Made by a program: the position numbers and the translations under genes. The notes under the pieces were generated by a model. The model had not been told where the DNA came from, searched no databases, and saw only the letters and a program-made list of their open reading frames with translations. A stretch of 46,282 nucleotides of DNA from Planctomycetota bacterium (GTDB lineage: Bacteria; Planctomycetota; Phycisphaerae; Phycisphaerales; UBA1924), in assembly GCA_024276195.1 (NCBI GenBank), contig JAJRXR010000082.1:1-46282 (forward strand), in the 5' to 3' direction. This document shows positions 11,107 through 20,093 of this stretch, in pieces. Numbering within the stretch: the first letter of the stretch is position 1; every line of letters begins with the position of its first letter.

Positions 11107-11208
11107 TCATTCTTCAGCGTGCCGAACGTGACCGAAGGGCTCGATCACCAGCACACACCATGGGATACGGATCGCCCCCGCACCGGTTTCAGATCCGATG
11201 AAAAACAT
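11107..11208 (-). CDS. Possible 33-residue small protein
   Basis: A short frame from an ATG at 11208 reads MFFIGSETGAGAIRIPWCVL and ends in HVRHAEE. It has GGAGAAG ten bases upstream, lies in the gap behind the uracil-DNA glycosylase gene, and is followed directly by a good terminator. The composition is not obviously an artefact, but conservation cannot be judged here. It could equally be 3' UTR. Confidence 0.3.
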   Translation of the reverse strand: MFFIGSETGAGAIRIPWCVLVIEPFGHVRHAEE

Positions 11209-11261
11209 CGTCAGTCCGCTTCTCCGTACGCTTTGCACCGTCCGATGACTGCCCGAACGGT

Positions 11262-12173
11262 TCAGGCCCCAGCCCCGAGCCCAAGACGCTCCATCACCAG
11301 ACGCAGATCCGCCCAGACCTTGGCGCGGTTCTCGGGCGTGTACGAGCGGAGCAGGAACGCCGGGTGGTACGTCGGCATCACGGGCGTCCTTCCGGGCGTC
11401 TCGGACGCCTCCGCCGGCTCGAACTCGCCCCCCGGGGGATATGAAGCCCATCGCCCGCGCATCTGACGCATCGTTGACGACGTCTCGAGCAGCAACCGAG
11501 ACGCCGGCAGCCCCAGCGTGACAATCACCTCTGGCCCCACGATCCGGATCTGCTCATGCAGATACGGGGCGCAGCGCATCGCCTCCTCGATCGTCGGCGT
11601 CTGGTTGTTCGGCGGGCGCGTCTTGAGCACGTTGCATATATACACCCTCTCCCGCGACAGCCCCATCGCCACGATCATCTTCTCGAGCAGCTGCCCGGCC
11701 CGCCCCACAAACGGGCGCCCGGTCCGGTCCTCGTCGGCGCCCGGAGCCTCTCCGACAAACATCAGCCGCGCCCGCGGGTCGCCCTCGCCGAACACGATCT
11801 TCGTGTGATCCGTCACAAAGTGCTGGTGCGGGGCGTCCTTCTCATATCGTGCCCGCAGCGCGTCGAGCTGGCCCTGGGCCTCCTCGGGCGTGCTCGGATC
11901 ACACTCGGCGACGCGGATCTCCGCGGCCCGTGCGCTCATTGCTGGCGGGGGCGGCGTTGGCGCTGGCCCAGGCGCCGCCGCCTCGGGCGCCTCCACCCGC
12001 ACAGGGCGATCCGGAGCAATCGCGCTCACACCCTCGCCCAGCGACATCGCGTCGGAGGCGTACACCGGGACAAAGTCAACCCCGAGCAGCCCGGACGTCC
12101 GCGCGTGCTGCGCGACGATCCGGGACTGGCGTGCAAGATCAGGTGGGCTCGTGGACATCGGCGGATCGGTCAA
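11262..12173 (-). CDS. Uracil-DNA glycosylase, family 4-like, lacking most Fe-S cysteines
   Basis: It removes uracil from DNA for base-excision repair in the cytoplasm. The catalytic core spans residues about 120-300 of 303: [20 protein letters not shown] (141-160) is motif A with the water-binding region, [10 protein letters not shown] (181-190) the next conserved block, and HPAFLLR near residue 276 the motif B histidine. The first 115 residues are variable and Pro/Ala-rich, likely a flexible arm. Family 4 enzymes bind a [4Fe-4S] cluster through four Cys. Here the N-terminal CxxC is absent and the Cys of the usual KCRPP is Thr185; only Cys201 remains. The cluster is probably lost. The gene overlaps the small membrane-protein gene ahead of it by ATGA. 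Confidence 0.88.
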   Translation of the reverse strand: MTDPPMSTSPPDLARQSRIVAQHARTSGLLGVDFVPVYASDAMSLGEGVSAIAPDRPVRVEAPEAAAPGPAPTPPPPAMSARAAEIRVAECDPSTPEEAQGQLDALRARYEKDAPHQHFVTDHTKIVFGEGDPRARLMFVGEAPGADEDRTGRPFVGRAGQLLEKMIVAMGLSRERVYICNVLKTRPPNNQTPTIEEAMRCAPYLHEQIRIVGPEVIVTLGLPASRLLLETSSTMRQMRGRWASYPPGGEFEPAEASETPGRTPVMPTYHPAFLLRSYTPENRAKVWADLRLVMERLGLGAGA

Positions 12174-12496
12174 TCATCAGAAGCGGGCGGGTCGGTCAGG
12201 TCGCCCACCGCCTCATCAACCTTCTCGGCGCCCTCGTCGAGCAGGTCTTCACCCTGCTCCTCCGCGTCGCGGATCGCCTGGTCGATCGCGCCCTGGTCGA
12301 GCACGCTGCCAGCGTCCTCTTCTCGATCGCGCGACGAGGTCCCGCTGGGGTTGTCGGAGCGTTCGATTTTGGGTCGGCTTTCGAGCAGCGTCGGGAGGAT
12401 GGCGCCGCAGACGCCCCCGATGACCAGTCCCAGCACCAGCCCGGGCAGGAACGCTCTGGCGAAAGCGCCGCTCTGGTCTCCGGTTGTGTCGCTCAT
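12170..12496 (-). CDS. Small single-pass membrane protein
   Basis: This 108-residue protein starts [10 protein letters not shown] and has one hydrophobic segment ([20 protein letters not shown], about residues 17-36) and a strongly acidic C-terminal half. The ATG at 12496 is chosen because GGAGACAGCC precedes it; the longer frame back to 12808 has no coding character. Its stop overlaps the start of the uracil-DNA glycosylase gene by four bases, so the two are probably translationally coupled. I know no function for it. It could be an envelope protein that only shares the transcript. Confidence 0.65.
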   Translation of the reverse strand: MSDTTGDQSGAFARAFLPGLVLGLVIGGVCGAILPTLLESRPKIERSDNPSGTSSRDREEDAGSVLDQGAIDQAIRDAEEQGEDLLDEGAEKVDEAVGDLTDPPASDD

Positions 12497-12668
12497 GGCT
12501 GTCTCCGCTGGGCTGCCCGCAGGCAAGCCTGGTGTGGTGGACCCCCTGGGGACGCCGCCCGCCCCACGCACAGAGACAGCGTAGCACACTCCCCGCCCGC
12601 CGGACCCTACGAACTCGCGCCCTCGGCTCCAGCCGATGGCCCCCTCTACGCCCCCCTTTACGATCCCC

Positions 12669-12884
12669 CTAACGACCCAGACGCCGGGTTCGTGAGATCC
12701 AGCGGGCGTACATGAGCAAGGCCCGGGCGCGGTCGCCGGGCGAGCGGGGGGGGGCGTCTCCGAAGGCCGTGCTTGTACGCCACGCCCAGTACGCGCTCGA
12801 GCGCCCAAACCCGGAGCGCGCGAGCATCACGAGCAGACACCCCAATCCCCGGGCGGTGTCGAGCGTGTCTCGCAGAATCGCCAT
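12669..12884 (-). CDS. Small basic hypothetical protein
   Basis: This 71-residue protein starts MAILRDTLDTARGLG. A hydrophobic patch (LGCLLVMLARSGF) is followed by SAYWAWRTSTAFGD and a basic end (YARWISRTRRLGR). It starts nine bases after the epimerase stop, on the same strand, so it is probably the second gene of that transcript. The AYWxWR...TAFG pattern reminds me of small conserved Planctomycetota proteins, but I cannot name a family. Between it and the membrane protein gene (12497-12668) I see nothing definite. Confidence 0.5.
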   Translation of the reverse strand: MAILRDTLDTARGLGCLLVMLARSGFGRSSAYWAWRTSTAFGDAPPRSPGDRARALLMYARWISRTRRLGR

Positions 12885-12892
12885 AAGAAAGC

Positions 12893-13921
12893 CTACGCCC
12901 CGTGCTCGCTCGCGCGGCGCTCGGCCTCGACGAACCACGCGACCGTCTCCTCCACGCCCTGCGCCAGCGACGCGATCGGGCGATACCCCAACAGCTCTTT
13001 TGCGCGCGACAGATCCGCCTGCGAGTGGCGCACATCGCCCGGGCGGTTCGCCTCGTGCTCCGGCGCGATCCCCTCCGCCCCGAGCTGCTCAGCAATACGC
13101 GACAGCAGCTCGTTGATCGTGATCCGATCGCCCACGCCCACGTTCACGACCTCGCCCCGGGGCTCGCGCTTGGACGCGCCCGCGAGCAGGTTCGCAGCAA
13201 CCGCGTTGGAGACGTAGGTAAAGTCGCGCGACTGCTCGCCATCGCCATAGATCACGGGCGCCTGCCCGGCGCTCAGGCGCCTGATAAACGCGGCGACAAC
13301 CGCCGCGTACGCCGAGTCCGCCGGCTGGCGAGGACCGAAGATATTGAAATACCGCAGGCACATGGTCTGGAGCCCGTAGCTCTCGCTCCACGCCCGGCAC
13401 AACCCCTCGCCCGCGAGCTTGGCCGCCGCGTAGGGCGACGCGGGCTGGGGCGCGTCCGACTCGCTCTTGGGCAGCTTGGCGGTGTCGCCGTACGCGGAGC
13501 TCGACGCGGAATAGATCACACGCTGCGCCCCGAACTCACGGGCCGCCTCGAGCACACGCAGCGTGCCCGTCGCGTTGACGTCCCACGTCCGCTCGGGCTC
13601 CTCGATCGAGCGCGGCACCGAGCCCAGCGCCGCCAGATGGAACACACACCCGCACCCGTCCACCGCCTCGCGCAGCGCCCGGTCCTCGAGGATGGACCCG
13701 TGGATAAACCGGAGGCGCTTGGGCTCGAGCTCGATCAGCTCGGAGAGGTGCTCGAGCGTGGAGTTGGACAGATCGTCAATCACGCGGACGCTCGCGCCGA
13801 GCGAGAGCAGCGCATCGACCAGGTGCCCGCCGATAAACCCGGCTCCACCGGTCACGCACACACGCTGCGCATCGAAGGCGCCGCGCACACGCCCCACGAG
13901 TTCGGACGGCAAGCGAATCAC
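12893..13921 (-). CDS. NAD-dependent nucleotide-sugar epimerase
   Basis: This 342-residue extended short-chain dehydrogenase has the NAD-binding motif VTGGAGFIGGHL near its N-terminus, the Ser of ASSSAYG and the catalytic YAAAK in the middle. It resembles UDP-glucose or UDP-N-acetylglucosamine 4-epimerases acting in surface polysaccharide synthesis. The start is taken as GTG at 13921, giving an N-terminus VIRLPSEL. A longer frame from 14023 would read through the terminator hairpin at 13992-14015 and has no plausible sequence. The ribosome site (GGGAAG) is about 18 nt upstream, which is rather far. Substrate cannot be fixed from sequence. The next gene begins nine bases downstream. Confidence 0.88.
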   Translation of the reverse strand: MIRLPSELVGRVRGAFDAQRVCVTGGAGFIGGHLVDALLSLGASVRVIDDLSNSTLEHLSELIELEPKRLRFIHGSILEDRALREAVDGCGCVFHLAALGSVPRSIEEPERTWDVNATGTLRVLEAAREFGAQRVIYSASSSAYGDTAKLPKSESDAPQPASPYAAAKLAGEGLCRAWSESYGLQTMCLRYFNIFGPRQPADSAYAAVVAAFIRRLSAGQAPVIYGDGEQSRDFTYVSNAVAANLLAGASKREPRGEVVNVGVGDRITINELLSRIAEQLGAEGIAPEHEANRPGDVRHSQADLSRAKELLGYRPIASLAQGVEETVAWFVEAERRASEHGA

Positions 13922-13980
13922 GCACGAAGCGTAGCGATTCTTCCCCCCCCGGTCACGCGCGTGCTCGAGACATGGATCTG

Positions 13981-14015
13981 AAAAACGAAAAGGCCCGGGC
14001 ATTCCTGCCCGGGCC
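13981..14015 (-). terminator. Rho-independent terminator behind the metalloprotease gene
   Basis: A perfect 10-bp stem, GGCCCGGGCA/TGCCCGGGCC with a 4-nt loop (13992-14015), is followed on the minus strand by TTTTCGTTTTT. It lies 35 nt past the stop codon of the 14051 gene and separates it from the epimerase gene. Confidence 0.85.
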
Positions 14016-14050
14016 CGGTGCATGTCGAGATAGAAACCCCGGTCAGGGGA

Positions 14051-16642
14051 TCACGGGCACCCGGCCCCGAAGGCGCCGAGGAACGCGACGACATCCGAGA
14101 AGTCGAACGTCCCGAACGGGGCCGCCAGATCCGCCGCCGGGTCCATCGCGCCGAACGCCGCGAGGAACGCGATCACGTCGGAGAAGTCGAGCACGTTGAA
14201 CGGCTCGGCCAGATCCGCCGCGTTGCACCCCTCGTTGACCGGATCGGTGCAGCTCAGCCCGCCGACGCTGATCGCATCAACCGCGGCCTCAATCACAGAC
14301 CCGCTGCCCGCGTCCTCGGCGATAAACCGGAGACGCACCTGGCTCGTCGTCGAGACAAAGTCGCTGATCGCAAACTCCGCCTCGAACCACCCGCCGGAAG
14401 ACTGCGACGTGCTCGGGCCGACGGTTTCGAGTGTCGTCCAGGTCGCGCCGTTGTTGTCAGAGATATCAACTCTGAAGACGTCGTTCCCAGGATCGGCGCC
14501 CGTGCCCGAGCCGGTGTTGTCGTACCAGCGTGCGTACGAAACGGTCGCGTTGGGGTTGGAGGTGACATCGAACGCGGGCGAGGTCAGGATGGTCTGCCCG
14601 CCGTCCACGTCGGTGTTGGAGCCCGGCCCGCCGTTGCCTGTCAGGTAGCACTGTCCCGAGCCGTCGAAGTCGCTCGGGGCATCGCCGCGCGAGCCATCGC
14701 CCGCGGGCACGCCGCGTTCCCACTGGCCCGCACCCTGCCCGGAGACCGGACCGGAAACGCCCCAGCCCATGTTGGTCTGGAAGTTATCGCTGAACGCGAC
14801 ATCGAGCGTGCCGACAAGCGTCGAGAACGGGTTCGCGGCGCCATTCGCCGGGAGGCTCAGCGTGCCGGACATATCGCCGGTCGCCTCGAAGAAGAACTCG
14901 GGGCTTGAGCCGCACAGCGACGCGGGCAGCGTCGCGGTGTAGTTCATCCCGCCGGCCGCGACCAGAGCGATCGTCTGGTACGAGCCCCCGTCGTCGCGGT
15001 AGCGAAGCACCTCCGAGCCCGGGGTGACAACCTCGTCACGCGGGTCGATCGAGATCGTCAGCTGCGTCGTCACGCCCGGATCAACCGTCTCGGGGACGGG
15101 AGTCACCAGGCTGATGCCCAGCGGCAGGAAGGGCAGCTCATCGACCGTGGCCGTCAGGCTGTACAGCTGCACGCTGTTGGACGAGTCGCCCGAGATCCGG
15201 AAGAAGTACGTCCCCGGGATCTCGGCGACCACGCTGAGAAGCTCAGAGCCGCCATCCCCCGTGTTATCGGCGAACCCGATCTGGGTAGAGCCGTCGGTAT
15301 CAAAGATCGCGATGCTCAGGTCATGGATGACCGACGAGTTGAACGATGAGCCGGTGTTGCACGCCCCCGTCTGCGGGCCTTGCGTGTACGTCTGGCCCGT
15401 GGGCGTGACGCTGACGACGATGTCCGACGCATCGGGCACGACGACGCTGAACCAGTCAACGTCGCTGTTGTCGTCGATTGAAATCTGGGAAATGGAAGTC
15501 CCCGGGAATCCGACGCTGCCCAGGGGCGTCGCGTCGCCCGCGGTGTCGTTGCCGTCGGTCTCGAGCGGGTCGCCGTAGTGGCGCTGGGCGTTGAGAATGT
15601 CGTCGTGCTGCGGGCCGTCGTAGGCCGTGGAGATGAACGGCTCCATCAGCTTGGTCGCGTTGGCAGGGCAGACGTGGAGCATGCCCTTGCCGTGCCCGTG
15701 CTCGTGCGCGATGATGTTGCGCAGACGCAGGGAGTTGTTTCCGGTGCTGTTGTAGAAGCTGTCGAAGGCGTCGAGAACCATGTCCCCGTCCTGCGGGAAG
15801 TTGTTGTACGCGAGGATGCCCGAGTTGCCGTCGATCGTGATCGCGGCGATCCGGCAGTCCGCCCGAACGCCCACGACACCCGACGCGCCGTTGAGGTTCG
15901 AGCCGTCGTCGTTGGTCTCAAAGATGTAGGTGTTGCCCGAGAGCTCCCCCCAGCGGTCGAAGACCTGGTCAAAGATCGGCTGCCAGTTCGCCGGGCTGCC
16001 GTAGATCCCGTTCATCCAGGCGAAGAGCTGGCTGTTGCCAGAGATCCCGCCGATCAGTTCCGGAACGAACGTGCCATCGGGCACATAGCCATAGGTGATG
16101 ATCGTCGGATCGCCCTGCCCGAGCCCGCCGCCGGACATCGCGGTGCTTGTCCAGCGTGCGGTCTGCTGGAACCGGCTCGACTGGTTGTAGAGAAGCTCGC
16201 TGATCGCCATCGCCAGCTCGGGGTCTGTGCCCGGGGCGAAGCACGCCGCCACGGGCGACTCACGCCGCTCCGCACGCTCGGCCATCGACACCAGCGCCCG
16301 CCGGTACAGCGGGCGGACAGCATCAAACTTCTCGCGGCTGATCACATGCGCGACCTTCTCGTACCGCTCGTCCGTCGCCTCATACTCGGCGTCCGCGTGC
16401 TCCTCGCTGAGCAGTTCGACCTCGAGCGCGGCGCGCCCCGCCGCGATCCGCGCCTGCTCTTCGACGGGCATCATCGCGAACAACGCCGACTCGATCCCCA
16501 TCTGCAGACGCTCGGCCTGCTCGCACGAGTGCGTCAGCACCGGCGGAAACAGTGGCTGGCCCGCGCTGCTCACCGAAACACAACATCCCGCAGCCGCTCC
16601 GAGCGCGACGCCCATCACGGTTCGATTGGTAATCTGATTCAC
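14051..16642 (-). CDS. Secreted metalloprotease with PPC domain and dockerin-like tail
   Basis: An exported protein of 863 residues. The signal peptide is VNQITNRTVMGVALGAAAGC and on to SSA. The zinc site is HEHGHGKGMLH (about 312-322), an HExxHxxxxxH metzincin motif, with LMEP shortly after as a likely Met-turn. Next comes a PPC-like beta domain (SDVDWFSVVV to GTYFFRISGD), then a MAM/jelly-roll-like region (ILTSPAFDV to AAVDAISVGG), then the 58-residue dockerin-like tail ending GAGCP. It probably degrades external protein. The GTG start at 16642 has GAGGG about ten bases upstream and directly opens the signal peptide; a longer frame to 16780 is not plausible. A strong hairpin (16680-16711) sits in its 5' region and a terminator follows it. 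Confidence 0.88.
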   Translation of the reverse strand: MNQITNRTVMGVALGAAAGCCVSVSSAGQPLFPPVLTHSCEQAERLQMGIESALFAMMPVEEQARIAAGRAALEVELLSEEHADAEYEATDERYEKVAHVISREKFDAVRPLYRRALVSMAERAERRESPVAACFAPGTDPELAMAISELLYNQSSRFQQTARWTSTAMSGGGLGQGDPTIITYGYVPDGTFVPELIGGISGNSQLFAWMNGIYGSPANWQPIFDQVFDRWGELSGNTYIFETNDDGSNLNGASGVVGVRADCRIAAITIDGNSGILAYNNFPQDGDMVLDAFDSFYNSTGNNSLRLRNIIAHEHGHGKGMLHVCPANATKLMEPFISTAYDGPQHDDILNAQRHYGDPLETDGNDTAGDATPLGSVGFPGTSISQISIDDNSDVDWFSVVVPDASDIVVSVTPTGQTYTQGPQTGACNTGSSFNSSVIHDLSIAIFDTDGSTQIGFADNTGDGGSELLSVVAEIPGTYFFRISGDSSNSVQLYSLTATVDELPFLPLGISLVTPVPETVDPGVTTQLTISIDPRDEVVTPGSEVLRYRDDGGSYQTIALVAAGGMNYTATLPASLCGSSPEFFFEATGDMSGTLSLPANGAANPFSTLVGTLDVAFSDNFQTNMGWGVSGPVSGQGAGQWERGVPAGDGSRGDAPSDFDGSGQCYLTGNGGPGSNTDVDGGQTILTSPAFDVTSNPNATVSYARWYDNTGSGTGADPGNDVFRVDISDNNGATWTTLETVGPSTSQSSGGWFEAEFAISDFVSTTSQVRLRFIAEDAGSGSVIEAAVDAISVGGLSCTDPVNEGCNAADLAEPFNVLDFSDVIAFLAAFGAMDPAADLAAPFGTFDFSDVVAFLGAFGAGCP

Positions 16643-16679
16643 GAGTATCCCTCTCTGTTCTGAAACCGGCAGCGATCGG

Positions 16680-16711
16680 CTTTGTCCCCGGCGACACCCG
16701 CCGGGACAAAG
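16680..16711 (-). promoter_or_regulatory. Strong hairpin in the 5' region of the metalloprotease gene
   Basis: The inverted repeat CTTTGTCC(C)CGGCG / CGCCGGGACAAAG has 13 pairs, one bulged base and a 5-nt loop. It lies 38 nt upstream of the GTG start at 16642. It has no T-run on the minus strand, so it is not a standard terminator. It may stabilise or regulate the mRNA. The rest of the 16643-16964 gap has no clear promoter. Confidence 0.4.
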
Positions 16712-16964
16712 AGCCTCACACCACAAAACGACCATGCCTGGAAATCCCAGACCCGGGAAGGGCGCCGACACGGGCGCCATAGATACTGACCTGTTCTACA
16801 CACAACCCCCAGCGGTTCCCGGTATCCATCCGAAAGGACACATCAAAACCGGGGGGTTTCACCCAGATCACTCGTATTCTCGGTCCTACCCGGGGAGCAG
16901 CGTCCTCAAGCGGCGCCCCCCTCCCGGTCGTTCACCGATTTCTTATCGCCAAGTCTCTGACCGG

Positions 16965-18794
16965 TCAGGAGCACCCCTGCCCGAAGACCGTCAGGAACAT
17001 CGCCACGTCGCTGAAGTCAAACACCCCCATCGGCGCGGCCAGGTCCGCGCTCGGGTCCATCGACCCGAAGGCGACCAGGAATGTCACAACATCGGAGAAG
17101 TCCAGCGACCCAAAGGGCGACGCCATATCCGCCGGGCATGTATTCGGACAGGCGCCGTTGCAGAACAGTTCGATCCGCGCCGTCCTCGACAACGCAATGC
17201 CGCCGACCGCGCCCGGGTCGATCACCTGCCACTGCATGAACACCACGTCGCCCTGAAGCGCCGGGCGCGCCAGGATCGGCCAGTGCAGCGTGGCGAACCC
17301 GCCGCCGGAGCCCGAGCCGTCCAGCGTGAAAGGCCCCTCGAGCGATTCCGGTGTCAGCACGCCGGCGCTGGGCGGGCTCGACGAGATCGCCACGAACGCC
17401 TCCGCGCCGCCCAGTCCATTGCGCAGACCAACCTTGAACCCAAGATTCCCCACATTCGGCGGCACAACGCTGATCATCCTCGGGATCAGCCCGCCCGACC
17501 CGGGCGTTCCCGCCCCGATCTGCGACGGGTTCGCTGGCGTCTCAACGTTGAGTGTCGGGCGATCAAACGGGAACTGCTCCGCCGCAACGCGCGGGTCCGT
17601 CAGCGCGTTGTCAAGAAAGTCTGTGATCGGATCGCGCTGCACAATCGGTACTTGCACAGGAAGCAGCGGGTCTCGGTTCGTGTTCCCGGGCGCCCCGGGG
17701 CCGAGGTACAGGTTGAACACCGTCTCGATGAGCTGGAAGTCGCCCGTGTGCATGAACGACGACTTGAGCCCCACGTTCCGCAGCGTCGGCACCTTGAACC
17801 GCCCACGGTCCTGCACCAAGCCCGTCACATCCTGGCGCCCCCGGTCCTGGTTTGTCGGGCGCACGCCGATGTTGCGAAACGACAGGTCGGTAAACAGAGG
17901 CGGCTGGTGGCACGTCGAGCACGAGAACCCCTGAAACAGGTTCCACCCCTGGATTTGCTGGGGCGTCATCGCGCCCGAATCGCCCAGCATGAACAGGTCC
18001 CACGGCGTCTGATCAGGAACCAATGTTCGCTCGTACGTTGCGATCGCCATCGCGATCCGGGCAGCGTTGATCTCGTCGTCCCCGAACGCCGCCTCAAACA
18101 GCGCCGGGTACGTCGCCAGCGAATCAATCGCAACTTGCATATCCGCAGGCACATCCGTCGCCAGCCCCAGCGGCGTCGCGTCCCGCAGCTTGGCGCTGAT
18201 CTGCGCCCAGTCTCGCGCCTCGTGCGCCATCTCAACATCAGACACCGGCGGCCCGACCACCTGGTTCTCGAGCGCTCCCCCAGATGCGATCACCACCGCC
18301 CCCGAAACCGGGTCCACAAACTCCCCGCCAGCGCGCCCGTCCCAGAACGTCTCGGACGCGTACATCGCCAGGATCGCGGTCGGCGCGCTCCGCCCCGTCG
18401 CCTGGCGCCCGAGCCCGAACACCGGGTCCGGTGAATAGTCGTCCGCAGCGTCGGACCGGATCACCCCAAAGCTCGTGCGCATGTCGTCGGGAGTTCCGGC
18501 TATCCCGTCCGGTCCGGGATGCAGCGCCAGCACCGGGTCCGCCCCAGCGGCCCCCATGATGTGGCACGTCCCGCACGCCATCGTGTTGTCGCTCGAGAGC
18601 TGCTCATCCCAGAACAGGATCTTGCCCAGCACCCTTTTCTGCTCTGTGATCGGGTTCTCAGGCGGGACCGGCACGGGCGGCAGGGTCGAGCCCCCGCCCC
18701 CACCCAGCCCGGCGCTGAGCGATCCACCGATCACCACCGGGAGCGCAACCAGAGCCAGAACCGTACCGATCGCTGTGTGTCCGTGCCGAGCCAT
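16965..18794 (-). CDS. Di-haem cytochrome c peroxidase-like protein with dockerin-like tail
   Basis: This 609-residue protein begins with a signal peptide (GTVLALVALPVVIGGSLSAG). It has two c-type haem sites, CGTCH and CSTCH, separated by about 225 residues as in the MauG/bacterial cytochrome c peroxidase family. The context LGKILFWDEQLS before the first site and LRNVGLKSSFMHTGDF after the second also fit. Such enzymes reduce peroxide or oxidise other substrates outside the cytoplasm. A beta-rich stretch follows, then a 57-residue dockerin-like tail ending GQGCS. ATG at 18794 follows GAGGAGATTTTG; TTG three bases earlier is less likely. The tail suggests attachment to a surface structure, unusual for this family as I know it. 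Confidence 0.9.
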   Translation of the reverse strand: MARHGHTAIGTVLALVALPVVIGGSLSAGLGGGGGSTLPPVPVPPENPITEQKRVLGKILFWDEQLSSDNTMACGTCHIMGAAGADPVLALHPGPDGIAGTPDDMRTSFGVIRSDAADDYSPDPVFGLGRQATGRSAPTAILAMYASETFWDGRAGGEFVDPVSGAVVIASGGALENQVVGPPVSDVEMAHEARDWAQISAKLRDATPLGLATDVPADMQVAIDSLATYPALFEAAFGDDEINAARIAMAIATYERTLVPDQTPWDLFMLGDSGAMTPQQIQGWNLFQGFSCSTCHQPPLFTDLSFRNIGVRPTNQDRGRQDVTGLVQDRGRFKVPTLRNVGLKSSFMHTGDFQLIETVFNLYLGPGAPGNTNRDPLLPVQVPIVQRDPITDFLDNALTDPRVAAEQFPFDRPTLNVETPANPSQIGAGTPGSGGLIPRMISVVPPNVGNLGFKVGLRNGLGGAEAFVAISSSPPSAGVLTPESLEGPFTLDGSGSGGGFATLHWPILARPALQGDVVFMQWQVIDPGAVGGIALSRTARIELFCNGACPNTCPADMASPFGSLDFSDVVTFLVAFGSMDPSADLAAPMGVFDFSDVAMFLTVFGQGCS

Positions 18795-19075
18795 CAAAAT
18801 CTCCTCGCGTGTGTGTTCACAGCTGACGCCGCCAGCCTAATCACACAACCCCCGCCCCCCGCGCCGATTGCGGGTGAAATCACTTAAAAACGACGCAACC
18901 ATCCGGTTCTCCTTGCGTAATCGGACGCCCACACGATCCGCGCACTGAGCCCTAAAGCCAAGAGAAATGGCCCGTTTGGCTCCGTTCCGCCGCACGAATC
19001 GCCTCTCACACAACACCGCCCTTGCTACGCTCTGGACCATGAGCCCGCCGCCCGCAGCGGCTCCGAGGTACTCCC
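18795..19075. other. Divergent intergenic region
   Basis: This 281-bp region separates the minus-strand peroxidase gene and the plus-strand hydroxylase gene and should hold both promoters. I see no clear -35/-10 pair, no tRNA and no hairpin with a T-run. Confidence 0.35.
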
Positions 19076-20035
19076 ATGGGTTCGACATCAGCCCCGTCCG
19101 CGCCCGACCGATCGCCCGCGTCCCTGGCTGGTCAACCCGTTCAGGTCGATATCCCCGAGGAGGCGCCGCCCCCGCCGCCCGCCCCAACCAAGAAGCCCCG
19201 CCCGTCGAACGCCCGGATCGCCAAACGCATCGCCAAGCGCGTCATCGGCGTCAGCGTCTTTGCCGCCGCCGCCATCCTGGGCTGGATCAACGCCATCTAC
19301 ATCATCCCGGGCGTCATCGGGTTTTTCATCCTCTGCGGCGCCCTCGACGCCATCCGCAACAAACCCCTGAACCTCGCGACCATCGACACCTACTTCTTCG
19401 GCAAGGGCGTGCTGACCTGGGCGCTCTCGCCGTTCAACCTGCTCATGGACCTGATCTCGCTGCCCTACTGGAACAAGGGGATCTACCAGCTCGAAGACCT
19501 GCCCGAGCTGCACCAGCGCGAGATCACCGAGGTGCTCGACGCGGCCAAGGACACCGACATCATCCGTCAGCTCGAAAATAAGATCACCGACGGACGCTCC
19601 ATGATCTTCTTCAAGTGGTACGGCAAGAACCTGCCCGTCTCCATCGACATCCCCGCCTTCCACAAGCAATACAAGACCATCCGCACCATCGGCGTGTCCG
19701 TCTTCAACAAGCGCAAGAGCACGTCGTGGCACTTCGGTCCGTTGCGCGCGACCTTCCGCGTGCTCTACAACCTCCGCCCGACGCCCGACAACGCCGCGTT
19801 CATCCAGGTCGGCGGCCTGGTCCAGCACTGGAACGACCAGCCCCTGTTCATCTTTGACGACACCCTCTTGCACCAGTCACGCAACGAGAGCGACCACGCA
19901 CGCTACTGCATGTTCATCGACATCGTGCGCCCCAACAAGGTCCGCCCGCTGATGAACCTGATCGTCTCTGCCCTGCAGTTCCTGCTCATCCGCGTCAACC
20001 GCACGTTCTATAAGCGATGGTCGATGATCAAGTAG
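19076..20035 (+). CDS. Aspartyl/asparaginyl beta-hydroxylase-like membrane protein
   Basis: This 319-residue protein has a Pro-rich N-terminus, a basic segment, hydrophobic helices at about residues 57-90, and a C-terminal domain like aspartyl/asparaginyl beta-hydroxylases (2-oxoglutarate and Fe(II) dependent). The matching pieces are STSWHFGPLRATFRVLYNL, then FIFDDTLLHQSRNES and ARYCMFIDIVRP; the His residues in WHFG and LHQS fit the two iron-binding His and the RxxxxxDxxRP pattern the oxoglutarate site. Substrate is unknown: related bacterial enzymes modify proteins or lipids. It lies among secreted dockerin-tailed genes, but on the opposite strand. ATG at 19076 follows GAGGTACTCCC. Confidence 0.8.
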   Translation: MGSTSAPSAPDRSPASLAGQPVQVDIPEEAPPPPPAPTKKPRPSNARIAKRIAKRVIGVSVFAAAAILGWINAIYIIPGVIGFFILCGALDAIRNKPLNLATIDTYFFGKGVLTWALSPFNLLMDLISLPYWNKGIYQLEDLPELHQREITEVLDAAKDTDIIRQLENKITDGRSMIFFKWYGKNLPVSIDIPAFHKQYKTIRTIGVSVFNKRKSTSWHFGPLRATFRVLYNLRPTPDNAAFIQVGGLVQHWNDQPLFIFDDTLLHQSRNESDHARYCMFIDIVRPNKVRPLMNLIVSALQFLLIRVNRTFYKRWSMIK

Positions 20036-20093
20036 AACCAGGACTCCGCCGGCCCGCCTGAATCGTGCGCACTCGGATTACCGCGCTGGCGCC

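Noticed and set aside
12497-12808. Longer N-terminus of the 12170-12496 gene
   Set aside because: The extra residues are Pro/Gly/Arg-rich without domain character, and a GGAG site precedes the internal ATG at 12496.
13922-14023. Longer N-terminus of the epimerase
   Set aside because: It would run through the perfect hairpin and T-run at 13981-14015, and the NAD motif fits the shorter form.
15578-18434. Plus-strand frames of 361 and 566 codons opposite the protease and peroxidase genes
   Set aside because: They are antisense shadows; the minus strand encodes the zinc and haem motifs.
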